From Bos javanicus (taxonomy: Eukaryota > Chordata > Mammalia > Artiodactyla > Bovidae), in the NCBI RefSeq assembly GCF_032452875.1, contig NC_083879.1, positions 85,569,572 through 85,633,571 on the forward strand: a stretch of DNA of 64,000 nucleotides. The letters run 5' to 3'. This document shows positions 55,301 through 64,000 of the stretch, piece by piece. The translations under genes and the position numbers were made by a program. Position 1 is the stretch's first letter; every line of letters begins with the position of its first letter. The notes beneath the pieces were generated by a model. The model worked only from the letters and a program-made list of their open reading frames with translations, did not search any database and was not told the DNA's origin.

Positions 55301-58300
55301 CTCAACCCGGAGAGGATGGGCATGGGTGCCTGTATTTCAGTGTGGTCAGCGCCTGTCTGAATCCTGCAGACTGCACTCTACTCAGAAACACTGAGCTCTA
55401 AGGAAGGTCCCCAGGCCTCACCAGGCCACCCCCGAGATCTATATGAAAACCCATCTGACCCGGTTGTCTCTGCGTCCACGTCCACCTCCTGACGCTCCTT
55501 CCCGGAGTGTGGAAAAGGGGTCTTTCCCAGTCCTCTTAGCCCCCCACACCAGCCAAGTGGAGGCCCACCCAGGGGATGCTGCAACGTGCGTGTGAATTAA
55601 CGTGGTCCCAAGCCCTGGGTCTTGACCTCATGGAGACAGGCGCCTGAGTGCAGCCGTGACTACAGCGAACGCACCAGGAAGGGGAAGAGACCCGGGGACC
55701 CGGGTGGGCCTCCTGCACAGGGCAGCCTCCACGAAGTGTCGGGAACGTGGGGGCCCCGAGAGGCACCCTACCTTGATGGTGACGTAGTTCTTCAGCGACT
55801 TGGACATCTTCTCTCCTCCGCCCTTCACGTGCAGGTGCCCTGAAACAAGAGCACAGCGGCTCGTTCCTCACCAGGCGGGAAGGAGGAGCCCTTCTCAGAG
55901 CCCAGCCTCCGGGGACCCTGCCCCTCACTGCCCCCTCGTGGGCGCCGGCACAGGGCCCCCCGACCCGCTGGCCAGGAAGGGGGCCACAGCGACTGGCCGG
56001 GCGTCACAAAGTGGGGACCACCCTCCCCCTCCCATGACTCACAAACAGGGGGGACCCGACTCAGCTCCCGGGGGGGATGCCCTCTGCTTCCACGGAGCGC
56101 AGGCCTGGCAGCCCTGAGCGCTTTCCCGCGGTAGCTGTTTCACCGATGTGCCCCCACCCTGGCACCATCTCATTCCCATATATGTGAAAGACAGGGAACC
56201 CAAACCCCTTAGGACGTCCTCCAAGACCGCCTGGGTACCAGGCTCACTTCCCAGGAAACTGGTTTCTCGGCACAAGGTCTGTGCACCTCTCCTGACGTGA
56301 CTCTCAGCACAGGGTCCGTCCACCTCTCCTGACGTGACTTCACCCCAGGCTGCCCAAGGCCAACTTTCCTGAGAGCTGGTTACAGGGCGGCTTCTAGAAT
56401 CTGACCCTGAATACATAACCTTAGCAGCGTGCGGCTTCCACCAAGTGCAACGGACGTTTTACAAAACCGACAACGTCTAGAGAACGGAACTCATCCGACT
56501 GCTGAACTCCACGTCCACCTCCCCGTGTGTGCGACGTCACAAAGTCGTGTCCGAGTCTGCGACCCCAAGGATCACAGCCTCCGGGCTCCTCTGTCCCTGG
56601 GATCCTCCAGGCAAGAACACTGGAGTGAGCTGCCACGCCCTCCTCCGGGGGATCTGACTGGCCCAGGGGCTGAACCGCGTCTCTCACGTCTCCTGCTTTG
56701 GCAGGTGGGTTCCTTACCACTGCGCCACCTGGGAAGTCCAGGAAAATAGATCGCTTCTCCAGGTGTCGGGACACAGCACCCTTCCTGCAGAACACAGAGC
56801 GAACCCTCCCACCCGCCAGTATCTGAGCGACGGGACCCACGCGTGTGCACACGGCCCTCCGTGAGCGCTGCCGCTGCCGCCTGCGCCTGGACTCACGGTC
56901 ACCCGGGGCGCCGGCACTGACGGCAGGCCCCACGTCCTCACGAGCAACACCAGCGGTTAACACGGGGTCACCTGATCCCAGCCCAGGGACGGGAGCACTG
57001 CAGGGACGGGAGCACTGTGTCACCAGGCCCTGGGACTCCTCCCTGCATGGGCTGCGGCGCTCTGCTCTCCCGAGTCCCCCACCCGGGGGGAGATGGTTCC
57101 ACGAGGCTTCTGAAGAGGTGTGGGCCCCTGACAGGAAACACGTGGGTCCTGGGGGCCCTGCCGGTCCCCGCCCGGGAGCCCCAGAGGAACGGCTCATCGA
57201 GCACTGGGCCAGCAGGAGAAGTGATTCCGGCCACTGTCGAGCTCCGAGCAGTGCACGAAGTGGACGCCAGACCTCAGCTCTGGCGCCGGGGGCAGCAGCC
57301 TGGCTCGTCGCTCAGCCGACCTCGGGGTAGCACCGAGGCTGGGGTCACGTGGACCGTGAGGGGTCCCGGCAGGGCAGACGCTGGGGCTGGGCAGCTCAGG
57401 GCTGGAGCAGGCGTGAACTTGGGGTGAAGGAGATGCAGCAGTGAGCACACCCCGGTCACCACGACGACCCCGCCGCGGACCGGAAGCAGCTTCCGCACAT
57501 GCTGAAGCCGGAGCTGCTGCCTTTAGTACCATCTAGCCAGGAAAATCTGGTTTCCTGAACCCAGGGACTCAACAGAGACAGTGCCTGTGCCCACGCCGTC
57601 GCTCACCTGCGTCTCCCGACCTGACCTGCACCAAAGCCCTGTACCCCTGCCCTCGGACAGCTCCAGGGCCTGACCGCACCTGTACGCCTGCCCTCAGACA
57701 GCTCCAGGGCCTGACCGCACCTGTACGCCTGCCCTCGGACAGCTCCAGGGCCTGACCGCACCTGTACGCCTGCCCTGGGACACCTCCAGGGCCTGACCCG
57801 CACCTGTACCCCTGCCCTCGGACAGCTCCAGGGCCTGACCGCACCTGTACGCCTGCCCTCGGACAGCTCCAGGGCTCGTCCCAGGGTGGCCATGACACGA
57901 GCGCGGTGGCCCTGCGACCTCCGTCAGAACGTGGACACGCTCACGCCCCCGGGCTTCACGCGGACTCCAGAGCCGCCTGCTCAGGATGCCACCGCTTCCC
58001 CACTCGCTGTGCGCTCCTGGGAGCGGACGGCTGGTGTTAATCACAAGCTGCTTAAATAGTGAGGCGGACAGTGGCGCTCTCAGAGGCTGACAGGCGCTCA
58101 TGGTGACGCTGCCACAGCTCCAGGCCGGCCCAGTCATAGTCACTACGGCGGCATGCTGTCTGAGACTCCTCGTCACAGCTTCACTGAAAGGAATGTCTAT
58201 GGAACAGCACTCTTATTTTCCGAATTCTCTTCAGCTCACATTTCACTTCCAAAAAACATTTTTGGCATTCCCGTCCAAAGAAGCTCACGTGCGACCGACT

Positions 58301-61300
58301 GCAAGTCAGACGACTGAAGGGACAGCTGCTTCTTGCTCTCCTGGGTGATTTCGTTGCTCAGTCGTGTCCGACTCTTTGCGACCCTGTGGACTGCAGCACG
58401 CCAGGCCAGGCCTCCCCGTCCGTCACAAACCCGGAGTTTACTCAAACCCCCATCCATCGAGTCGGTGATGCCATCCAACCATCTCATCCCGTCGCCCCCT
58501 TCTCCTCCTGCCCTCAATCTCTCCCAGCATCAGGGTCTTTTCCAGTGAGTCAGCTCTTTCGCATCAGGTGGCCAAAGTATTGGAGCTTCAGCATCAGTCC
58601 TTTCCGGGAGTGTTCAGGGCTGCTTTCCTTTAGGACGGGCTGGACCGACCAGCAAACGTGGGTGTACCCAGTGGAGCGCTCGCAGAGCCGACCGGACAGA
58701 AGTGGGCAGGTGGCGGGAGCCGTCACTCACCGGAGTGCAGGAAGTAGTTCCCCCACTGCGGGCACTGGTGGAAGGCCTCGCACTGGGCGATCTCGTTCTC
58801 GTGGTGCGGGAACGCCAGGTCCACGCCGCCCGAATGGATGTCCAGCTGACTTCCGAACACCAGACTGCAAGGCACGGGGCAGAGCAGGGAGTTACCCGGG
58901 TCCAGCCACACCATCTCCACACCCTTCCTGTGGTCACGCCTGCCAGCCCTCTGCACACACCAAACGGAGTCCAATTCTAAACGCGTGATAATCCGACGCA
59001 CACAGAAACTGAGATTCTGTTTTCACGTCATAAAAACCCCGGAGTTCACAGCTTTTTCTCCTCGTAAAGACACTTCACTTTCTTTGCTCTGCACCAAAGA
59101 TGTGGTTGTAAAAACATCAAAGCGCATGCATGCTCCACTAACCGAGCCGGGCACCACCCCAGCATCCGGATCAGCACAGGTGAGGCTTACCTGGCGATGG
59201 TGGAACACTCGATGTGCCAGCCGGGCCTCCCGTCGCCCCACGGGGAGCCCCAGAACGGCTCCTGGGGCTTCGCCGCCTTCCACAGTGCGAAGTCGCTGGT
59301 GTGCCGCTTGTCGGAGTCAACTGCCAACGGCAAGTGGTCCGTCAGTGGAGGGAACCCAGAGCCAACATCACAGCGGCCACGGAACAGCCGGGACGCCCGC
59401 CCCAGAGCCCGCTCCTCAGAGGCTGCCGCACGTCTATCCTGCAGGTCTTTTCTCTTTCCCACATGCAGCCCACAGCCCCTAGACCCCCGACCAAAGCACG
59501 CCAGAAGCATGCAGGCCCCCAGCCGTCACTCAAGAACATTTTTTTTTTCTTATTTTTTCCAAAAAGGTGTTGCTGATGCTGGAAAGTGTACTGGACGGTC
59601 CCTCCCCACTTCCCGAACGCCAGGCCATTCCTTGCCGGCGTGGACGACCAGGGCAGCGGGAGGAAGGCCTGGAGCAAAGGTGACGAGGACTGCTCAGGAG
59701 TCAGCACACAGCCGGGGATGGGACCCAACAGGACGCGGTCCGCAGGCGGGGCGGAAAACACTGCTCTGTCGGTTCTGATCGCCCGCATTTGATTCTGTTA
59801 CACAGTATCCTCTTAAAAGTGTTAACATAGTTCTATATACCTACTATCGCTTCCTATAAAACTGACTTTGACTTAACAGAACCCGGAACAGAAGACGGTA
59901 TAGGAACAGACTCAAACACAGCGGGAAGGTGACAGACGCTGAAACACTCACGGGAACCTGCTAGAGGGGAAACTCACACGGCATTTACACGATAGACCCC
60001 CTCAGGGATTTAACACAAGAGCCTCAGGACAGACGAGAGCGTTAAGACGGACACACAGACAAGCGTGTGGGCAGAGACGACAGGAGGACGAGAGGCGGGG
60101 AGCCCCGAGACCTCCACGTGAGCTCTGTTCCAGAACCCCTACGTTTAAACCTCAGCCGTGACCGACATCTGGCAGTGATGTCCTCACCCCCGACCTGCCT
60201 CGGGAAGGTCTGGCTTTCTCCCCGGAAGCCCCTCAGGAGGCGGGGGGACCCACCTGGCTCTCCAACCGGCCCAGGTGCCACGCCAACCAGCTTGCCGTAC
60301 CTGTCGCCTCGCGACTGCAGGTCAAAGTAGACGTTGCCTGTTTCGAAAAGGGGACGGTGAAGCCACTTCTCAGCCACCAGCACCCGCGTCTATACGCGCA
60401 TCACAGCTACGGAGTTAGAACTTAAACACAGGACGCAGCCTCTGGCCCAGCCGGCCCTCCCTGCCATCAGCACCCGCGTCTACACGCACATCACAGCTGT
60501 GATGTTAGAACTTAAACACAGGACGCAGCCTCTGGCCCAGCCGGCCCTCCCTGCCATCAGCACCCGCGTCTACACGCGCATCACAGCTATGGTGTTAGAA
60601 CTTACACACAGGACGCAGCCTCTGCCCCAGCCGGCCCTCCCTGCACGTCTAGACCGCGACCGACACCCCTGTCCTAGGGAAGCACGCGATCGGACGTGCC
60701 ACGGCCGTCCAGCAGTGGAGGTGGAAACACAAAGGGAAGGTCACTGCGTTCACTGGCGGCCTGCATTCAGCTCTGGCCCCCATGTTACACACCCACCAAC
60801 CGAGACGCCCCTTCCTAGTCCAGACACGAGAGCACCCTGCTGCTCAGACCACAGGCAGCTCCTCACACGTGCATCCCCGTGGGGTGCCTTCCCTGAGCTG
60901 CACGCGGGCTCCCGGGGGCCCTGCGGAGCCAGGCGGCCCCCGCCCCTCTGACCCATGAGGTGGCGGCGGGAAAGGAGCCGTGTTCAGGAGGGCTGCGGCC
61001 ACGGGCACTGGACCACGCTCCTGAGGGCCGGCGCACACCACAGTCAGCGCGAGGCCGCGGTTGGCCGAGACTTTTCACCTGGACAAACCTGTAACTTCTC
61101 GCCTGCACCTGCCTAGCTCTGACCCGGCCCTAACCCTCACCTGCACCTCCCTCTCAGCCTTGAGGATGGGGGGCTCACCTTCCGTCTGCACCGCCCTTCT
61201 CGGGGGCCGTGGCCTGGACGGGGGGCTCACCTTTTGCTGTGCAATAAGCGTGCCCGTTGGCGATGAGTCTCTCGATGAAGGCGACGATATGAGGCACGTG

Positions 61301-61505
61301 CTCGGTCACCCGCAGGTAGGCAGTGGGTGGGAGGACCTGCGGGAGGGCACAGACCCGCGGTCTCCCCAGCCCGGCGCAGACGGAGGCCCCGCCAGACCAC
61401 CTCCGTCACTCGGCCTTCTCACCAGCCACCTACCTTCAGGGCCGCCATGTCCTGTTTGAAGTCTTCTTCGTAAAGACGGGCCAGGGACGCGGGCGACACG
61501 CTCAT
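52278..61505 (-). CDS. CARS2: CARS2, mitochondrial cysteinyl-tRNA synthetase (3' twelve coding exons)
   Basis: Class I synthetase that activates cysteine with ATP and charges mitochondrial tRNA-Cys in the matrix. Coding exons from 5' to 3' on the minus strand: 61434-61505, 61231-61336, 60254-60337, 59191-59320, 58731-58864, 55772-55839, 55094-55160, 54691-54829, 53838-53961, 53337-53435, 52487-52693, 52278-52346. All joints are GT-AG and in phase, giving 432 codons plus stop, which fits the C-terminal three quarters of the roughly 564-residue human protein. Present: GWHIEC (zinc Cys), FPHHENE (zinc His and Glu) and the KMSKS loop. The N-terminal zinc Cys and HIGH motif belong to upstream exons (probably three) beyond base 64000. 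No damage seen. Confidence 0.95.
52487..52693 (-). CDS. CARS2: CARS2 exon: C-terminal helical domain
   Basis: 69 codons. [18 protein letters not shown] and [20 protein letters not shown] form long amphipathic helices of the tRNA-binding C-terminal domain. Donor 'gtgagcgc'. Confidence 0.93.
52700..53336 (-). other. CARS2 intron with GT-rich patch
   Basis: 52700-52770 is a degenerate GT-rich repeat right next to the acceptor side of the following exon. The rest is single-copy. Confidence 0.6.
53337..53435 (-). CDS. CARS2: CARS2 exon: [10 protein letters not shown] segment
   Basis: 33 codons, including [16 protein letters not shown], the helical DALR-type region. Acceptor 'ggccatcacag', donor 'gtatgctt'. 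Confidence 0.93.
53838..53961 (-). CDS. CARS2: CARS2 exon: [14 protein letters not shown] segment
   Basis: 124 bp. [19 protein letters not shown] is a conserved cysteinyl-tRNA synthetase signature (ADDFNT in bacteria). Donor 'gtaactcc'. Confidence 0.94.
54691..54829 (-). CDS. CARS2: CARS2 exon: [11 protein letters not shown] segment
   Basis: 139 bp, begins [16 protein letters not shown] and continues [18 protein letters not shown] to LWER, the stem-contact helices after the catalytic core. Confidence 0.92.
55094..55160 (-). CDS. CARS2: CARS2 exon: [16 protein letters not shown]
   Basis: 67 bp. '[14 protein letters not shown]' corresponds to the conserved (D)xLRxFxLSxHYRS block just after KMSKS in bacterial CysRS. 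Donor 'gtgagccgg'. Confidence 0.94.
55161..55771 (-). other. CARS2 intron, no repeat recognised
   Basis: Single-copy GC-rich intron. A 130-codon minus frame at 55536-55928 is an extension of the next exon in other phases, not separate coding sequence. Confidence 0.6.
55772..55839 (-). CDS. CARS2: CARS2 exon: KMSKS catalytic loop
   Basis: 68 bp encoding [25 protein letters not shown] is intact; its second Lys stabilises the adenylation transition state. Acceptor 'cttgtttcag', donor 'gtagggtgc'. Confidence 0.96.
56535..56742 (-). mobile_element. Bov-tA SINE in CARS2 intron
   Basis: Antisense: 'cgtgtccgagtctgcgaccc', 'gcaagaacactggagtgagc', 'gtgggttccttaccactgcg' and 'ccacctgggaagtcc'. It is in the transcribed orientation of CARS2. 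Confidence 0.9.
57636..57885. repeat. 41-bp minisatellite, six copies, CARS2 intron
   Basis: The landmark 'tgtacgcctgccctcggaca' or variants starts at 57640, 57681, 57722, 57763, 57805 and 57846; spacing is 41 bp except one of 42. Each copy contains 'gctccagggcctgaccgca'. Confidence 0.96.
58345..58655 (-). mobile_element. BovB 3' fragment in CARS2 intron
   Basis: Antisense BovB: 'cagtcgtgtccgactctttg', 'gtcggtgatgccatccaacc', 'caggtggccaaagtattgg', ending after 'cctttaggacgggctgg'. It lies 76 bp from the acceptor-distal (donor) edge of the next CARS2 exon at 58731. Confidence 0.93.
58731..58864 (-). CDS. CARS2: CARS2 exon: FPHHENE zinc-site
   Basis: 134 bp. [20 protein letters not shown] followed by [20 protein letters not shown]. 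By comparison with bacterial CysRS, one His of HHENE and the second Glu ligand zinc, which holds the cysteine thiol. Donor 'gtgagtgac'. Confidence 0.96.
59191..59320 (-). CDS. CARS2: CARS2 exon: [11 protein letters not shown] and GWHIEC
   Basis: 130 bp. [20 protein letters not shown] then [11 protein letters not shown]; the Cys of HIEC is a predicted zinc ligand. Acceptor 'cgttggcag', donor 'gtaagcctc'. Confidence 0.96.
59321..60253 (-). other. CARS2 intron, no repeat recognised
   Basis: A T-run/A-run at 59540-59560 is the only low-complexity feature. Long plus frames (59197-59778) start in the neighbouring exon's opposite strand and have no own signal. Confidence 0.6.
60254..60337 (-). CDS. 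CARS2: CARS2 exon: [17 protein letters not shown]
   Basis: 84 bp. '[20 protein letters not shown]' is the conserved (GD)VYF block of the synthetase core. Acceptor 'ttttcgaaacag', donor 'gtgggtcc'. Confidence 0.95.
60378..60648. repeat. 90-bp tandem repeat, three copies, beside a CARS2 acceptor
   Basis: 'cagcacccgcgtctacacgc' begins at 60378, 60468 and 60558, exactly 90 bp apart; the third copy ends near 60648. The array starts 41 bp upstream (in CARS2 sense) of the acceptor of the exon ending at 60337. Confidence 0.97.
60649..61230 (-). other. CARS2 intron, single-copy part
   Basis: GC-rich single-copy sequence; nothing further recognised. Confidence 0.5.
61231..61336 (-). CDS. CARS2: CARS2 exon: [15 protein letters not shown]
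   Basis: 106 bp. [20 protein letters not shown] then [15 protein letters not shown], the conserved P-x-x-x-R-x-T-E-x-(I/V)-P block of CysRS. Acceptor 'cctcccgcag', donor 'gtgagccc'. Confidence 0.95.
61434..61505 (-). CDS. CARS2: CARS2 exon: [17 protein letters not shown] (most 5' exon in window)
   Basis: 72 bp, 24 codons, [20 protein letters not shown] then AALK. It begins at a codon boundary after the acceptor 'atcttgcag', so the Met is internal and not a start. It corresponds to about residue 131 of the human enzyme. Donor 'gtaggtggc'. Confidence 0.94.
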
Positions 61506-62009
61506 CTGCAAGATAATGAGGCAGGGCTCCGTCTGCAGGGGTCAGGATGGGGCCTCGGAGGACGGCCGCCCCCACGGGCCCTGCTCACAGAGGGCCTTGG
61601 GCCTGCTTTCTGGTTAGACTGAAAACAGAATAAACGATGCCACGATCTCCATTAACTCAAAACAAAACCCCCAAAACGACAGTTGTCCTGGAAACTGTGG
61701 CCCGGGGATGTTTACTGAGGAGATGAACCCAGTGAGCAGTGTCTTCTTCACGGCAGTCGTGGGCAAGACAACGCACGCCTCTCTCAGCTCTCTGTGCAAC
61801 ATGCAGACGGGCCCACTGAATCCCCCAGATGGCCCCGGGGTCCCGTGTCCACGGTAAGACTCCGGGGACAAAGACAGCAGGTAGGGCCACCAGGCCCGAC
61901 GGCTCCTCCCGAGCGGCCCTGGTGGCGGAGCGGGCCCCTGCGAAGAGCAGTCCGCCAGCGTCCGCCAGGGCAAGGCCAAGCGAACCACAGACCAAAGCCC
62001 AGCGTCGCT

Positions 62010-62112
62010 GTGCCACTCTGGGAGATGCCACGGCACGCGACTGGACCCAACGAAAAAACACTGTGCCGCTCTGGAAGACTCCACGGCACGCGACTGGACC
62101 CAAAGAGCAACA
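62010..62112. repeat. 52-bp direct duplication
   Basis: 'tgtgcc.ctctgg.aga' and 'cacggcacgcgactggaccc' occur at 62010 and 62062 in the same order, so two adjacent copies about 52 bp apart. Confidence 0.85.
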
Positions 62113-62400
62113 GAGGGCCTGATGAGCTGCCTGGCTTTCTGAGTTCTCCTCATGAGTTTCCTGAGCAGTATTCCTCTCCTGGGGGCGGGAGGGAAGTGTG
62201 CCCCCGCCTGGCCCTTCCCAGAAAGCAAACACCTTCTGTCTCTGCCTCCTCCCGAAACCCGGCTTGCGGCCTGCACTGGCGTCCTCGGCTAAAGCCACAT
62301 GCTGTGCAGGCCCCGGGCACGCAGCGCGCTGAGCCGTGATGCACACGAGTGCACACACACACGGGCACCGCCTGAGCCACGCGTGACACACGAGTGAGTG

Positions 62401-62401
62401 T

Positions 62402-62431
<30 letters not shown>
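62401..62431. repeat. (CA)n microsatellite
   Basis: About 15 uninterrupted CA dinucleotides; likely polymorphic in length. Confidence 0.95.
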
Positions 62432-62433
<2 letters not shown>

Positions 62434-63839
62434 GGCAGACCACGCGTTGACGCCGTGCTTGAGGACACGCGTGCACATCCTGGGTGGCCGCTGCCAGCGC
62501 CTCCAGAGGAACCTGAAACTGAGCACCTCGCTCAGGCGCTGCTGAGGGCCCGCCAGACCATGGTCACGGTGGCGCCAACTGTAAACGCGCCTCCTCACTG
62601 CATCTCTAACCTGAGTCTCTCCTGTTCTGAGGGAGCTCGAACATCTCGAGTGTTTAGGGACCATCTGCATTAAACCGTCTGAAGTTAACCATGGCTCTAC
62701 AGAGCTGCAGGTCCTTAAAGTCTTGTCTTATTGATACGGAGGAAGTATCTTCAAGAAAAGAGATAGACCTTTTATCCTCCATATGAATTTCACCTGTTTC
62801 CAAACGTCTTTCAACTTCATGGTTATTTTATGGCACGCAGAAAATTTCATTTTTGTATTTAGCAATCTTTTACATTTCTCAACCTTTTCTGGGTTTGGAA
62901 ACAAACTTAGCAAAGCCTTCTGGACAGGTGGCTACAAAATGTGCCCCATGGTTTACTCTAATAATCCATGCTTCCACGTCTTTATGTGAAATCTCTGATC
63001 AGCTTCAAATCTGGTTGTGAGCCATATATCCAACTTTGGTTTACTTCTTCCCTCAGATGGTCACCCAATCATCGGCTTCTTACTGAGTAATCCTCTGTTC
63101 CCCGCTGATGTGAAATGCCATCTTCACCAAAAACGAATTTCCAAAATTACTGTGTCTGTCTCTGGACACTCCAGCGTGTCCCATCGCCTGTCTCTTGGTT
63201 TAACTGTGAATTGGTGTTTCATCTCCTCGGTCTCCAGACACGGAAGGCAGGCAGGGGCGGGGGGAGAGGGGGCCGCTGCAGAGGAGGCTTGGTGGGGCGG
63301 GGGGTGGTCAGCATCGCCACAGGGAGCCACAGGTGTGGAGGGCGCGTCGGCCTGGACCTTATGTGCAGACACACAGCTTCCCCCGGGTCTGGCCTGCGTC
63401 TACTGAGCTGTGCAAAAGGGGAAAGAGTAAAGAAAACCAAGCAACTTTCTGCAGCTCCTGAGCCATTAGCACCCGGTAGGCCCTCCTCCTCTAGCCTCTA
63501 CTCTTACGGACTTGCTCTGCTCGCCCCTGGGAACTCCAGATGCAGGCAGCCCCGCTCTGGTGACAGGAAACGTGGGGTCCTCACACGCGGCTCCTCCCGC
63601 CCCCTCGGCGGGACCCTAGGGACCGTCACAGGTGACTGTGGGCCAGAAAGTGGACACAAGCTGCTGCTGGCGTGGGGGACAGGGAATCAGACCCCCAAAC
63701 TGAAGCAACTGGACACGGAACCTCCAGGCCCCTGGTCCCCCCAAGAGGGGCTCACGATGCTGTCTCCACAGGACCCCCTGCAGGGGGCGCTGCTGACACG
63801 GCACTGGCCCTGAGAGCCCAGGCCCGCCCGGAGGGAGGA

Positions 63840-64000
63840 GACTGAGAGTCCCGAGGACTGCAAGGAGATCCAACCAGTCCATCCTGAAGGAAATCAACCC
63901 TGAATATTCACTGGAATGACTGATGCTAAAGCTCCAGTGCTTTGGCCACCTGATATGAAGAGTCAACTCACTGGAAAAGACCCTGATGCTGGGAAAGATT
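63840..64000 (+). mobile_element. BovB fragment running off the window
   Basis: 'aaggagatccaaccagtcca', 'tttggccacctgatatgaag' and 'ctgatgctgggaaagatt' are sense BovB. It continues past the right edge; its 5' truncation is at about 63840. Confidence 0.93.

Larger units (their letters stand above)
55840..58730 (-). other. CARS2 large intron
   Basis: Contains a 48-bp duplication at 56265-56340 ('cacctctcctgacgtgact' twice), a Bov-tA at 56535-56740, a 17-bp duplication at 56990-57017, the 41-bp minisatellite at 57636-57885 and a BovB fragment at 58345-58655. No further exon was recognised. Confidence 0.7.
61506..63839 (-). other. CARS2 intron upstream of the first visible exon
   Basis: Contains a 52-bp direct duplication at 62010-62110, a (CA)n tract at 62401-62431 and an AT-rich part at 62650-63100. 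The minus frame at 61657-62670 (337 codons) spans these low-complexity parts and shows no domain. No HIGH-motif exon was found here. Confidence 0.65.

Noticed and set aside
61503..61505. ATG of the most 5' visible CARS2 exon as the start codon
   Set aside because: It follows an acceptor directly and aligns to an internal Met of the enzyme; the catalytic N-terminus (HIGH, zinc Cys) must lie in exons beyond the window.
61657..62670. 337-codon minus-strand open frame in the CARS2 intron
   Set aside because: It crosses a direct duplication and a (CA)n tract (the poly-CV run), so it is an artefact of repeats.

Overview
The window is mammalian and clearly ruminant. It is filled with BovB (RTE-type) LINE copies, Bov-tA SINEs, tRNA-Glu-derived cetartiodactyl SINEs and L1 3' ends, and its genes are split by GT-AG introns. 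Three protein-coding genes are recognisable from their spliced exons: RAB20 (minus, first coding exon only), NAXD (plus, complete) and CARS2 (minus, last twelve coding exons). This is the gene order of human 13q34, which corresponds to cattle chromosome 12. The exact species cannot be decided from the sequence; a bovid is the best fit.

Layout. 1-13160 is RAB20 intron 1: old L1/MaLR/MIR debris, younger SINEs and two minisatellites. 13161-13332 is RAB20 coding exon 1, followed by a GC-rich CpG-island promoter to about 14350. 14350-38200 is intergenic between the divergent RAB20 and NAXD genes and is mostly repeats. It holds a full-length but dead BovB (17627-20903) with its target-site duplication, a BovB whose 3' half is inverted in place (26535-27928), an L1 that received an LTR and SINEs (30.5-31.8 kb), and a BovB fragment with an open RT frame (35737-36996). 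38200-39000 is the NAXD CpG island. 38436-49957 holds NAXD, ten coding exons in every spliced form. Two alternative 5' splice donors pair two different start codons, giving mitochondrial and signal-peptide N-termini. 49958 to about 51040 is its 3' UTR. 52278-61505 holds CARS2 exons, tail-to-tail with NAXD; its first exons (with the N-terminal zinc Cys and HIGH region) lie beyond base 64000.

The gene functions are separate but both complete genes bear on mitochondria. NAXD repairs hydrated NAD(P)H in mitochondria and other compartments. CARS2 charges mitochondrial tRNA-Cys. RAB20 is a small GTPase of endosome/phagosome traffic. All exon joins were checked by hand for frame: NAXD sums to 345 codons plus stop, and the CARS2 part to 432 codons plus stop, with no frameshift or stop.

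No undescribed molecular system was found. The most interesting points are the nested NAXD start/donor arrangement with a tandemly duplicated ETS-type promoter motif, several minisatellites inside introns (one 41 bp from a CARS2 splice acceptor), and datable nested or inverted retrotransposon insertions.
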